In this document: in pieces, positions 1-7,146 of the stretch
How the letters are laid out: each line of letters starts with the position of its first letter
How positions within the stretch are numbered: position 1 is the stretch's first letter
Assembly (NCBI GenBank): GCA_964421875.1
Contig: CAYQZD010000057.1
Span: 1-23,119, forward strand
Direction of reading: 5' to 3'
From: CAYQZD01 sp964421875
GTDB taxonomy: Bacteria; Electryoneota; Tariuqbacteria; Tariuqbacterales; Tariuqbacteraceae
DNA: 23,119 bases
Notes under the pieces: generated by a model
What the model saw: only the letters and a program-made list of their open reading frames with translations
Database searches by the model: none
Told to the model about the DNA's origin: nothing
Made by a program: the position numbers and the translations under genes

Positions 1-1
1 C

Positions 2-79
2 TATCATTTTGAACAAGTCGATACCAAATCGTCCAAGTTAACACAGAATCTGGGACTGTATGTTTCGGTATTCGTTTAA
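2..79 (+). CDS. C-terminal end of an upstream gene (partial)
   Basis: Frame 2 is open from the window edge to a TAA at 77-79 and encodes 25 residues ending in NLGLYVSVFV. The alternating hydrophobic pattern with a hydrophobic final residue resembles the last strand of an outer-membrane beta-barrel, but 25 residues are too few to name a family. The sequence turns clearly AT-rich right after the stop, as expected at a gene end. The alternative is that this is a chance open stretch; another frame is also open for the first 38 bases. Confidence 0.38.
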   Translation, partial: YHFEQVDTKSSKLTQNLGLYVSVFV

Positions 80-184
80 TAATTAACCCAATACCCTCGT
101 TTATTTTCTCTTTTAACCTCACACCGGCAAAAAATACCCATCTTATTATCCACTATGTATCATAATTACAGTGTATTAAATCGC
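80..184. other. AT-rich intergenic region
   Basis: No open frame of note, no convincing terminator hairpin and no RNA gene is visible here. The stretch is AT-rich and leads into the sigma-54 promoter at 185. Confidence 0.5.
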
Positions 185-200
185 TGGCACATCTGTTGCT
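184..200 (+). promoter_or_regulatory. sigma-54 (RpoN) promoter
   Basis: The sequence CTGGCACATCTGTTGCT matches the sigma-54 consensus YTGGCACGNNNNTTGCW at all but one defined position. The invariant GG (186-187) and GC (198-199) are separated by exactly 10 bases. Transcription would begin near 210, leaving a leader of about 55 nt to the ATG at 265. Sigma-54 with an NtrC-family activator drives middle flagellar genes in many bacteria, so this supports co-regulation of the next gene with the flagellar block. No activator site was identified. Confidence 0.8.
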
Positions 201-264
201 CTTAACAGGATTGAATAACTCCATTCCATAAAAAGGGGTGTGTCAAAAGAACGCTCTTCCACCT

Positions 265-1626
265 ATGAATCATCTATCGTTTAACCGCATTATGCTTTGC
301 GCGTTCTGTGCTGCGGTTTTAATGGCGGGGAACGCTGGCAGTGTCCAACGCGTGAGCAACGGTTTCCGGGGCGGGGAATCCATCCACCGCCTCAGTATCG
401 CGGAGCCATTAGGACCGGGCGGATTTCAGTACGGCGTCCGGATTCAGTTTCAACGTATGGAAGTGGACACGACGAATTTCGACCTTCGGATGAACATCGC
501 CTACGGACTGTTCAAGGACCTGGATTTCTGTTTCTACCTCCCATACTATCGAATGACCCGCGGGGAATTTAATAAATACGGGCCGGGTGACGCGGTTGCC
601 AGCGTGAGGTACACCCGCCGCAAGTTTTTAGCTCCTCCCTTTACAGCGGGGGTTCAGTTTTCCGCGCTTATCCCCTCCGGTTTCAGCCGGGAGTATCTGG
701 AGTTTCCCTCCTTCACCATCGACCAGATTGGTTTCGGCGCCAGGTTTATGCTTCAGCTTAACAGCAACAAGGTCTTAATGGCGGCGAATGCAGGCGTATT
801 TGGCACGGAGAAGAACGATTTTGTGGAGACTTTTATCGGCGCCGGGGCGAAGGTTAATCTATTAAAGCGGCTTTTGATGGCTGCCTGCGAGTTTACTCAG
901 ACCTACGATTATGACGCTAATAGGGCGCAATTCAATACCTTCGTAGGCTTGGAATCGCATCTACCTTATATCGGGTTGGGTCTGATGGCGGGTGTGGATT
1001 ACGATGCGGAATTTGAGGAGAGCGTGGGATTAGCGCTGGGAGCGACTATCACTTCGCGAAAAATCCTTCCGGGGGTTTCCCGGGGAATACTGGAGACGGA
1101 GAAGCGGTATCGCAATGTAATGTTATTCGAGTTCCTTGATGAAAAGGAAGAATTTACTTTGAGAGAGGTCAAAGAGCGGCTGGCTCGCAATGTCGGTTCG
1201 CTGGACGGGATTACGGTAATGGAGCCTCCGGTGGATGCGGCTCAGGAGATTGCGGCTCAGGATCGTGAAGGGGCTTTGCAGGCAGCGGGCTCCAGCGGGG
1301 CGGATTTGCTCTTTTTCTGCCGCTATCACAGCGCGCGGTATGAGCGTTCCCGAGGTTACCAAATTCCCTATTTAATTGGTTTACCTCGAACCTCGGTTGA
1401 AATCAGCGCCGATGTCTGGGTGGTGGACACCAAGTTGAAGCGGCAGATATACAGTAAGCGCATCACCGCTGGCGCCTCCAAACTGCGGGGTGTAACTTTA
1501 TTTCCCACGGGGAAGGATGAACAGAAGTATTACCTCGACGCCTTTCAGAGAGAGAAACTGCGGCAGGAGGCGGTGGACCATTTCGTCAAGAGCCTGTCGG
1601 TGATATTTTCCGATAAGTTTGAATAG
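265..1626 (+). CDS. Secreted outer-membrane beta-barrel-like protein with CsgG/LpoB-like C-terminal domain
   Basis: Not a family I can name. I chose ATG 265 because it gives a clean signal peptide (basic start, hydrophobic core around residues 10-21, cleavage near residue 24). A GTG at 238 in the same frame lies immediately against the AAAAGGG sequence and would add nine residues before the signal. Residues about 28-265 are rich in short amphipathic, glycine- and aromatic-containing strands (for example YGVRIQFQRM, DFCFYLPYYRM), as in outer-membrane barrels. Residues about 285-453 look like a separate alpha/beta domain containing GADLLFFCRYHS and a strand VEISADVWVVDTKLKRQ, a pattern seen in CsgG/TolB-N/LpoB-type periplasmic domains. 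The gene lies behind a strong sigma-54 promoter and directly upstream of flgF, so a flagellar envelope role is possible but unproven. Confidence 0.72.
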   Translation: MNHLSFNRIMLCAFCAAVLMAGNAGSVQRVSNGFRGGESIHRLSIAEPLGPGGFQYGVRIQFQRMEVDTTNFDLRMNIAYGLFKDLDFCFYLPYYRMTRGEFNKYGPGDAVASVRYTRRKFLAPPFTAGVQFSALIPSGFSREYLEFPSFTIDQIGFGARFMLQLNSNKVLMAANAGVFGTEKNDFVETFIGAGAKVNLLKRLLMAACEFTQTYDYDANRAQFNTFVGLESHLPYIGLGLMAGVDYDAEFEESVGLALGATITSRKILPGVSRGILETEKRYRNVMLFEFLDEKEEFTLREVKERLARNVGSLDGITVMEPPVDAAQEIAAQDREGALQAAGSSGADLLFFCRYHSARYERSRGYQIPYLIGLPRTSVEISADVWVVDTKLKRQIYSKRITAGASKLRGVTLFPTGKDEQKYYLDAFQREKLRQEAVDHFVKSLSVIFSDKFE

Positions 1627-1650
1627 AGACTGTTGCGGACTGTCTCTTTT
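1625..1650 (+). terminator. Weak intrinsic terminator candidate
   Basis: A 6-bp inverted repeat AGAGAC (1625-1630) / GTCTCT (1642-1647) with an 11-nt loop overlaps the stop codon of the upstream gene and is followed by TTT. The stem is short and the T-run brief, so termination would be weak at best. Confidence 0.3.
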
Positions 1651-1696
1651 ACGACTTTCGGCGACGGTATCATAATAATCGAGCGATGCTTTAAGA

Positions 1697-1715
1697 ATAG
1701 GTAATATTTACCTAT
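1697..1715. promoter_or_regulatory. 19-bp palindrome, possible operator
   Basis: ATAGGTAA (1697-1704) and TTACCTAT (1708-1715) are perfect inverted arms around a 3-bp centre TAT. The size and spacing fit a dimeric helix-turn-helix regulator site. It lies 128 bp upstream of flgF and about 45 bp before the sigma-54-like site. The regulator is unknown, and a random AT-rich palindrome remains possible. Confidence 0.4.
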
Positions 1716-1758
1716 AAGCGCAATTGGATAAATGATTGTTATTTAAATTGATGACATT

Positions 1759-1775
1759 CAGGTATGAATGTTGCG
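1759..1775 (+). promoter_or_regulatory. Weaker sigma-54-like promoter for flgF
   Basis: CAGGTATGAATGTTGCG has the required GG-N10-GC spacing (GG 1761-1762, GC 1773-1774) and a perfect TTGC -12 element. The -24 element is AGGTAT rather than TGGCAC. The start would be near 1785, giving a leader of roughly 58 nt to the flgF ATG. It is supported by the stronger sigma-54 site at 184 in the same cluster, but could be chance. Confidence 0.45.
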
Positions 1776-1842
1776 TTAAAAAGGATGGATGATGGTATTG
1801 TCCCTCAATTCGGAACACTATATTCATTTATCAGGGTGATTT

Positions 1843-2580
1843 ATGATTAAGGGACTTTGGGATTCGCTTTCAGGGATGCTGCCGCGGATGACCCATCAGG
1901 AGGTCGCCGCCAACAACCTGGCGAATGTCAATTCCACCGGTTTTAAGAAGGACCGGCTCTATATGAAATCCTTTATCGATGCAGAGATGATGGCTGAGTT
2001 CAACCGTGACAAGTTTCACCGCATCCTTGAAGTGGAATCGATTAAGACCGACCACTCTCAAGGGCTATTGCAGGAGACCGACAATCCCCTCGACCTGGCG
2101 ATTTTAGGGAACGGGTTCTTTACCATACTCACACCTCAGGGCGAGATGTATACTCGGAACGGGAATTTTATGATTAATTCCCGTTCCCAGCTTGTCACCG
2201 CCGAAGACCAATTGGTGCTGGATGTCAAGAACCGTCCCATCAACATCCGGGAGGGGAAGGTATTCGTTAATGAGAACGGTGAGATAACCATCGACGGCGC
2301 TCGGATTGCTACTTTGAAGATTGTGGACTTCGAGGATTTAAACAATTTAGAGAAGTCTGCCAACAACTCCTTTACGCCGCGTTATCCCACCGTCCACCCC
2401 GTTCCGGCGAGTGATTTCTTGGTTAAACACGGTTTCCTGGAACGGTCCAATGTCACTCCCGTAGCGGAGATGGTCAATATGATAGTCTATTTCCGCAACT
2501 ACGAGGCCGATTCCCGCATCCTTCAGGCTCAGGACGACACTCTGCGGCGGGCGGTGAACGATGTGGGCAGATACGGTTAA
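1843..2580 (+). CDS. flgF: Flagellar basal-body rod protein FlgF
   Basis: FlgF forms part of the proximal rod that crosses the periplasm. The 245-residue product has the signature of the rod/hook family at residues 23-36 (ANNLANVNSTGFKK), the central NPLDLAILGNGFF segment, and the C-terminal helix with NVTPVAEMVNMI typical of rod proteins. Length is normal for FlgF. FlgF rather than FlgG is chosen because the next gene is a better FlgG and flgF-flgG is the usual order. The ATG at 1843 is preceded by AGGGTGAT at a suitable distance. It follows a 216-bp spacer with a sigma-54-like site, so it is the likely first gene of the rod/ring transcript. Confidence 0.93.
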   Translation: MIKGLWDSLSGMLPRMTHQEVAANNLANVNSTGFKKDRLYMKSFIDAEMMAEFNRDKFHRILEVESIKTDHSQGLLQETDNPLDLAILGNGFFTILTPQGEMYTRNGNFMINSRSQLVTAEDQLVLDVKNRPINIREGKVFVNENGEITIDGARIATLKIVDFEDLNNLEKSANNSFTPRYPTVHPVPASDFLVKHGFLERSNVTPVAEMVNMIVYFRNYEADSRILQAQDDTLRRAVNDVGRYG

Positions 2581-2680
2581 CGCAGCCTCAGTCAGGTCTC
2601 CGCTTCTCTAAAGAACTGATCGAACAGGGACATAGATTTATTTTTGATTCTATTATATATCAAATAAACAGGTAATTACG

Positions 2681-3469
2681 ATGATTCGTTCGCTTTTCAG
2701 CGCGGCGACCGGGATGTACGCCCAGCAGCTCTTCATCGACACTATCGCCAACAACCTGGCGAACGTGAACACCACTGGATTTAAGAAGAGCCGGGTGGAG
2801 TTTCAGGACTTGATTTACCAGACTTTACGCGCGGCGGGGACTTCCAACGCCGCGGGGATTCTGGTGCCTACGGAATTGCAGGTGGGGCATGGTGTGAGAC
2901 CGGTGGGGGTGCAGAAGAATTTCGCCCAGGGACCTCCCACCGCCACGGAAAATCCGCTGGACATCTGCATTATGGGCAACGGATTTTTCCAAATCAACCT
3001 GCCGGACGGCACCATCGGTTACACCCGCGACGGCTCTTTCAAGCTGAACGACGAAGGAGCGGTGGTCACTTCGGACGGATTTTACCTGGAACCGCAGATT
3101 AGCGTCCCTTCGGACACTACGGCTATCAGCATCACCAATGACGGGAGCATTTCCGTGATGGTGGTTGGTTCGGTAGAGCCTCAGGAGATTGGTCAGATTG
3201 AGCTGGCTAAGTTTATCAATGCCGGGGGTTTGAAGAATGTGGGTCAGAATCAGTATCTTCCCACGTCAGCTTCCGGCGAACCGATTTTAGGGCTTCCGGG
3301 CGAAGAGGGGTTCGGCCAGTTGAACCAGGGTTACCTTGAGAGTTCCAATGTCAAGGTAGTGGAGGAGATGGTGAATATGATTATCGGGCAGCGGGCTTAT
3401 GAGTTGAACTCCAAGGCTATCCGCACCGCGGAAGAGATGCTGCAGATGGCTAATAACCTGAAACGATAG
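2681..3469 (+). CDS. flgG: Flagellar distal rod protein FlgG
   Basis: FlgG builds the distal rod, the drive shaft inside the P and L rings. The 262-residue length is the usual one. The N-terminal rod signature is at residues 23-36 (ANNLANVNTTGFKK) followed by SRVEFQDLIYQT, and the C-terminus has the characteristic LESSNVKVVEEMVNMI and RAYELNSKAI. No signal peptide is present, as expected for a substrate of the flagellar type III export apparatus. It lies 100 bp after flgF; the AT-rich spacer shows no convincing promoter. The start at 2681 is preceded by a modest AGGTAA ribosome-binding site. Confidence 0.96.
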   Translation: MIRSLFSAATGMYAQQLFIDTIANNLANVNTTGFKKSRVEFQDLIYQTLRAAGTSNAAGILVPTELQVGHGVRPVGVQKNFAQGPPTATENPLDICIMGNGFFQINLPDGTIGYTRDGSFKLNDEGAVVTSDGFYLEPQISVPSDTTAISITNDGSISVMVVGSVEPQEIGQIELAKFINAGGLKNVGQNQYLPTSASGEPILGLPGEEGFGQLNQGYLESSNVKVVEEMVNMIIGQRAYELNSKAIRTAEEMLQMANNLKR

Positions 3470-3527
3470 AGCATTTGGTAATACTTAAATCTGCATAATA
3501 TCATCAGAAATTATTATAGAACGAAAA

Positions 3528-4487
3528 ATGAAAAGCATCCTTACGCTTCTGATTGTGTTAGTCCTTGCCGCCATTTCGATTGCGACTGACGCTACGGTTA
3601 TATCGCTCGACCGGGTGGACGCCGCGGGCGGCAGGGAGGTTTTCCTGTGCGACGCGGCTTCGATATACGGTCCCGACCGAATTTTAGTGGCGAGGCTGAG
3701 TTCGATTTTCCTTTGCGACGCGCCAAATGCGGGCACTTCCCAAAAGATTTATCGCACTGAAATCAGACGTAAAATACAGGCTGCCGGCATCGACCCGGGT
3801 CGAGTGGATGTTCGGGGCTCTCTGGAGACAGTGGTGGTCGGTTCCGGCGGGGATTCCAGCGGCAATCCCCTGGTGAGAGTGGTAGTAGGATTTCTCGAGA
3901 AATACTTCCTCGGAACCGGCGAGATATTCAAGGTGGAATTCAGGCGGCTGCCTGATTTGCGTAAGCCTCAGCCTGCGGAAAGAAATTACCGTGTGATTGA
4001 ATCTCGTTCCCAGCGCTATCGAGGCCACATTGTGGTAGTGGTGGGCGAGGAAGTGAACGGCAAGGTGGAGCGTCGTTATCCTGTTTCCGCAGAGGTGCGC
4101 ACTTTCGCTAAAGTAGCGGTGGCGGTTCGCAGCGTAAAGAAAAACGAGATGCTGAATCCGGAGGATTTCAGCTTGGATAAGCGCGAAACCACCCGCCTCC
4201 GCGAACCGCCGGTAACCGACCTTTCGCAGTTTGCCGGAAAGCGCGCCTCCAGGAATCTGCCCCGCGGTAGTGTCGTCACCATTGAAGAAATCGAATCGGC
4301 CCCGGTTATTGAGCAGGGCGACATCGTTACGCTGATGGTAGAGCGGGGCAATTTTACCATCACCATATCGGGAAGGGCGCGCAAATCCGGAGGGGTGGGG
4401 GATTTGATTCCGGTGGTTAACCTTTCCTCCCACAAGGAGGTTACCGCCAGGGTGGTGGACGCCAAAACAGTGATAGTAGAGTATTAA
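3528..4487 (+). CDS. flgA: Flagellar P-ring assembly chaperone FlgA
   Basis: FlgA is a periplasmic chaperone that helps FlgI assemble into the P ring. The 319-residue product begins with a Sec signal peptide (hydrophobic ILTLLIVLVLAAISIA). It continues with a poorly conserved N-terminal half, then an SAF-type domain starting near residue 196 (VAVRSVKKNEMLNPEDF) and a C-terminal beta domain beginning near VIEQGDIVTLMVERG, which is typical of FlgA. The N-terminal half is longer than in short FlgA proteins of enterics. It sits 58 bp after flgG and 20 bp before flgH, and its client flgI follows two genes later. Confidence 0.92.
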   Translation: MKSILTLLIVLVLAAISIATDATVISLDRVDAAGGREVFLCDAASIYGPDRILVARLSSIFLCDAPNAGTSQKIYRTEIRRKIQAAGIDPGRVDVRGSLETVVVGSGGDSSGNPLVRVVVGFLEKYFLGTGEIFKVEFRRLPDLRKPQPAERNYRVIESRSQRYRGHIVVVVGEEVNGKVERRYPVSAEVRTFAKVAVAVRSVKKNEMLNPEDFSLDKRETTRLREPPVTDLSQFAGKRASRNLPRGSVVTIEEIESAPVIEQGDIVTLMVERGNFTITISGRARKSGGVGDLIPVVNLSSHKEVTARVVDAKTVIVEY

Positions 4488-4507
4488 CCTGCTTCAAGGG
4501 AGCGGTT

Positions 4508-5083
4508 ATGCGAAATGGGATTTTAGTGTTTATCGGAATCGCCGCCTTCGTGTCGGCGGCATTGGCGGAGGGATTATACGGCAGCGGCAAGACCTTGTTT
4601 TCCGACCATCGAGCGCGGGGGGTGGGGGACATCATCACTATCGAGATTGTGGAGGTGGCTCAGGCTTCAAATGAATCTTCCACCCAGACGCAGAACAAAC
4701 AGGGCAATGAAATCGACGCTTCCGGCAGCGGGCCTCTGGATTTTATTCCTATTACCGGATTGAAGTCGGAAATCAACAACGATTACTCCGGTAAGGGGAA
4801 GACCTCACGCAAGGGGAACCTGAAGGCGAAGATGACCGCGAAAATTGTCCAGGTGCTTCCCAACGGCAATTTCCTGATTGAGGGCTCGCGGGTTGTGGAC
4901 GTCAACGGCGAGAAGCAGATTACGGTTTTAACCGGTGTTATACGCCCCGAGGATATTACTCCAAGCAACACCATCTATTCATATAACATCGCCGATGCTC
5001 AGATAAGCTACAAGGGCAGGGGACCGGTTCATGACGCGGGGAAGCCGGGATTGCTCTCCAGAATCGCGAACTGGATTTTTTGA
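4508..5083 (+). CDS. flgH: Flagellar L-ring protein FlgH
   Basis: FlgH forms the L ring, the outer-membrane bushing of the rod. Family features include LYGSGKTLFSDHRARGVGDI near the N-terminus, the GKGKTSRKGNLKAKMTAK segment, and the C-terminal VIRPEDITPSNTIYS and ISYKGRG. At 191 residues it is somewhat short compared with the enteric protein. The signal peptide (residues 1-20, ending AALA) contains no cysteine, so the usual lipoprotein anchor is absent and cleavage by signal peptidase I is expected. The start at 4508 has AAGGGAGCGG just upstream. It lies between flgA and flgI in one run. Confidence 0.95.
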   Translation: MRNGILVFIGIAAFVSAALAEGLYGSGKTLFSDHRARGVGDIITIEIVEVAQASNESSTQTQNKQGNEIDASGSGPLDFIPITGLKSEINNDYSGKGKTSRKGNLKAKMTAKIVQVLPNGNFLIEGSRVVDVNGEKQITVLTGVIRPEDITPSNTIYSYNIADAQISYKGRGPVHDAGKPGLLSRIANWIF

Positions 5084-5145
5084 CAAGTTCGACAGACAAA
5101 ATATCATTTTGAAACAAACCACGATTTTTCCCGGTGGTAATTTAT

Positions 5146-6249
5146 ATGCTGAAAAAACAGTTAGTGCTTTTATTGACTATTATCTTCACCGCCTGTGCGG
5201 CTTCAAGCCAGGTCCGGCTCAAGGACATCACCGACATCAAAGGCTTTTCCGACACTCAGGTGATAGGTTACGGGCTGGTGGTTGGCTTGGACGGCAGCGG
5301 CGACGGCACCAAGGCGCAATTCACCATCAATTCCATCGTGAATATGATGGAACGATTCGGACTGAACGTGGACGCCCGGCAGATTAAACCCCGGAACGCG
5401 GCGGCGGTAATGGTTACCGCCGACCTTTCGCCATACGCCAGGGTGGGTTCCCGCATCGACGTGATGGTCTCCTCGGTAGGGGACGCCAACTCGCTGGAAG
5501 GCGGAGTGCTGTTGATGGCGCCATTGTTAGGTGTGGACGGCAGGATATACGTTCAGGCTCAGGGGCCGGTTTCCATCGGCGGGCTGAACGCCGCCGCCGG
5601 AGGGGCTCAGGTTCAGGTGAACCACCCTCTGGTGGGCAGAATTCCCGCCGGAGGTTTGGTGACCGAGCAATGTCAGGAGTTTCCGGTTAACGAGGGGATG
5701 GTGTCGTTTTTATTGCGCAATCCGGATTACACCACCGCTTCCCGGATTGCGGAGGCTTTGAACATAGAATTCGGTGAAGAGGTTGCGAAGGTTGTGGACG
5801 CCGGCACGGTGGAGACGGTGACACCTTCGGTATTCAAGGGATATCCCTCCACGATGGAGTTTATCGCCCGGGCTGAGGCGGTGACTATTGAGCCGGATGT
5901 GCCCGCCCGCGTGGTTATCAACGAGCGCACCGGCACTGTGGTAGTGGGGGATAGGGTGCGGATTTCCACCGTGGCTATCGCTCACGGCAGTTTGACCATA
6001 TCGGTTACCACCACGCCTCAGGTTTCTCAGCCGCCGCCTTTAAGCGCCGGGGAAACTGTGGCGACCAGCCGTCCGGAGATAACCGTGGACCAGCCTCAAG
6101 CCAGTATGATGGTGGTGGACAATCCTCCGGGGGTGGGGGAAATCGCCGGAGCCTTGAACGCGCTGGGGGTCACTCCCAGAGATATTGTCGCCATTTTCCA
6201 GGCTTTGAAGCGTTCCGGGGCTTTGCAGGCTGAATTGATTATCATATAA
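5146..6249 (+). CDS. flgI: Flagellar P-ring protein FlgI
   Basis: FlgI polymerises into the P ring around the rod in the periplasm. The 367-residue product matches the family along its length: VRLKDITDIKGF, GYGLVVGLDGSGDGT, RNAAAVMVTADL, MAPLLGVDG, NHPLVGRIPAGG and the C-terminal ALNALGVTPRDIVAIFQAL. A GTG at 5134 in frame would add four residues. I prefer ATG 5146, which begins the signal peptide MLKKQLVLLLTIIF. The peptide ends in a cysteine-containing FTACAASS that only loosely resembles a lipobox; FlgI is normally not lipidated. It is 62 bp after flgH and 18 bp before flgJ. Confidence 0.96.
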   Translation: MLKKQLVLLLTIIFTACAASSQVRLKDITDIKGFSDTQVIGYGLVVGLDGSGDGTKAQFTINSIVNMMERFGLNVDARQIKPRNAAAVMVTADLSPYARVGSRIDVMVSSVGDANSLEGGVLLMAPLLGVDGRIYVQAQGPVSIGGLNAAAGGAQVQVNHPLVGRIPAGGLVTEQCQEFPVNEGMVSFLLRNPDYTTASRIAEALNIEFGEEVAKVVDAGTVETVTPSVFKGYPSTMEFIARAEAVTIEPDVPARVVINERTGTVVVGDRVRISTVAIAHGSLTISVTTTPQVSQPPPLSAGETVATSRPEITVDQPQASMMVVDNPPGVGEIAGALNALGVTPRDIVAIFQALKRSGALQAELIII

Positions 6250-6267
6250 CACTAATCAGAACCTCAA

Positions 6268-6618
6268 ATGGACATTTCACCTTTAAATCCCGCCGAAAAA
6301 CTGTTTGGATTGCTGCAGGACAACCGCCAGATACCGCTGGTTCCGGTCGAAGGTGAAGACGAAGAGAAATTGCTGGACGCCTGCCGGAATTTCGAAGCTA
6401 TATTTGTCCGGCAAATGCTGAAGGAGATGCGTAAAACGGTTCCCAAGGACGGATTTATCCCGGAGAGTATGGAGAGTAACGTCTTCACTTCGATGTTCGA
6501 CGAGGAGGTTTCCAAACAGATTTCCCTCCGGGGACGAATGGGACTGGCGGAAATGATGTTCCAACAGCTTCTAAACAATCCGAAAACTCCTGCTGAAGGA
6601 AACAACCTCGATGAATAA
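6268..6618 (+). CDS. flgJ: Rod-cap protein FlgJ, rod-binding domain only
   Basis: The 116-residue product corresponds to the N-terminal rod-binding domain of FlgJ, which caps the growing rod. Conserved elements are LLDACRNFEAIFVRQMLKEM, VFTSMFDEEVSKQIS and GMGLAEMM-like GRMGLAEMMFQQL. The peptidoglycan-hydrolase half found in gamma- and beta-proteobacterial FlgJ is absent, as in many other phyla, so a separate wall hydrolase must open the peptidoglycan. The gene ends eight bases inside the start of the next gene, indicating coupled translation. Confidence 0.9.
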   Translation: MDISPLNPAEKLFGLLQDNRQIPLVPVEGEDEEKLLDACRNFEAIFVRQMLKEMRKTVPKDGFIPESMESNVFTSMFDEEVSKQISLRGRMGLAEMMFQQLLNNPKTPAEGNNLDE

Positions 6619-7105
6619 AGATTTGTCAAGCTTGGTGGAGACTGTTGAACGGGAGGCTGAGGTTCTGGNNNNNNNNNNGCGCCGTCAGAAAGCCGCGGCG
6701 GTGGCGGGCGATCTGGAGGAACTCAACCGCGCCACCGAAGCTCAGGAGCGGGCTTACGCTCGTTTGTCGCAGTTGGAGAGTGAACGGCTGGAAAAGATTC
6801 AGCCGATCGCTGATGAACTGGCTTTGAAGCCGGGCGATGTGACATTGACATTGCTGGGCGAACGGTTTGGCGCAGAGCTCGGTTCAGGCTGGGAGCGGGC
6901 GGTTAAACTGCTGAACAACTTAGCGGAGGAGGTTAAACGGTCGGCTAAGCTTAACGGGATGATAATCGAACGGTGTCAGGAATTGGGGGAGCAGCGTTTC
7001 CGTTCGCTGGTGGATTTTCAGCAGCGGGGTCCGGCCTACGGTTCCTCCGGAAAGAAAAAGGTTTCCGGGACAAAGTCGGGGATGGTTCTGAATCAGCAAT
7101 TATAA
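6611..7105 (+). CDS. flgN: FlgN-like export chaperone (contains assembly gap)
   Basis: FlgN is the cytosolic chaperone that delivers FlgK and FlgL to the flagellar export apparatus. The predicted protein is about 164 residues and almost entirely helical. It has the family's register: an acidic helix before AGDLEELNRATEAQERAYARL, then LESERLEKI. Placement immediately before flgK and flgL is the classic flgN position. Ten Ns fall at codons 20-23. The frame is preserved across them and the heptad pattern continues, but the true gap length is unknown, so the frame may be fortuitous. The start overlaps the end of flgJ by eight bases. Confidence 0.78.
   Translation: MNKDLSSLVETVEREAEVLXXXXRRQKAAAVAGDLEELNRATEAQERAYARLSQLESERLEKIQPIADELALKPGDVTLTLLGERFGAELGSGWERAVKLLNNLAEEVKRSAKLNGMIIERCQELGEQRFRSLVDFQQRGPAYGSSGKKKVSGTKSGMVLNQQL
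6669..6678. other. Assembly gap (10 Ns)
   Basis: Ten undetermined bases interrupt the flgN-like gene. This is the only gap in the window and probably joins two contigs. Confidence 0.99.
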
Positions 7106-7146
7106 ATAACGCGGACGATGAGACTTAAACATTACGGGAGACAATA

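Noticed and set aside
2610..2640. Possible sigma-28 promoter before flgG (TAAAGAAC...GGACATAG)
   Set aside because: The -10 half departs too far from GCCGATAA to be credible.
3684..4433. 249-codon minus-strand open frame opposite flgA
   Set aside because: Antisense to a well-supported FlgA; the composition is that of a reverse-frame shadow and no domain is recognisable.
5102..5113. 12-base match TATCATTTTGAA shared with positions 2-13
   Set aside because: Short, AT-rich and in unrelated contexts (coding end versus flgH-flgI spacer); expected by chance at this composition.
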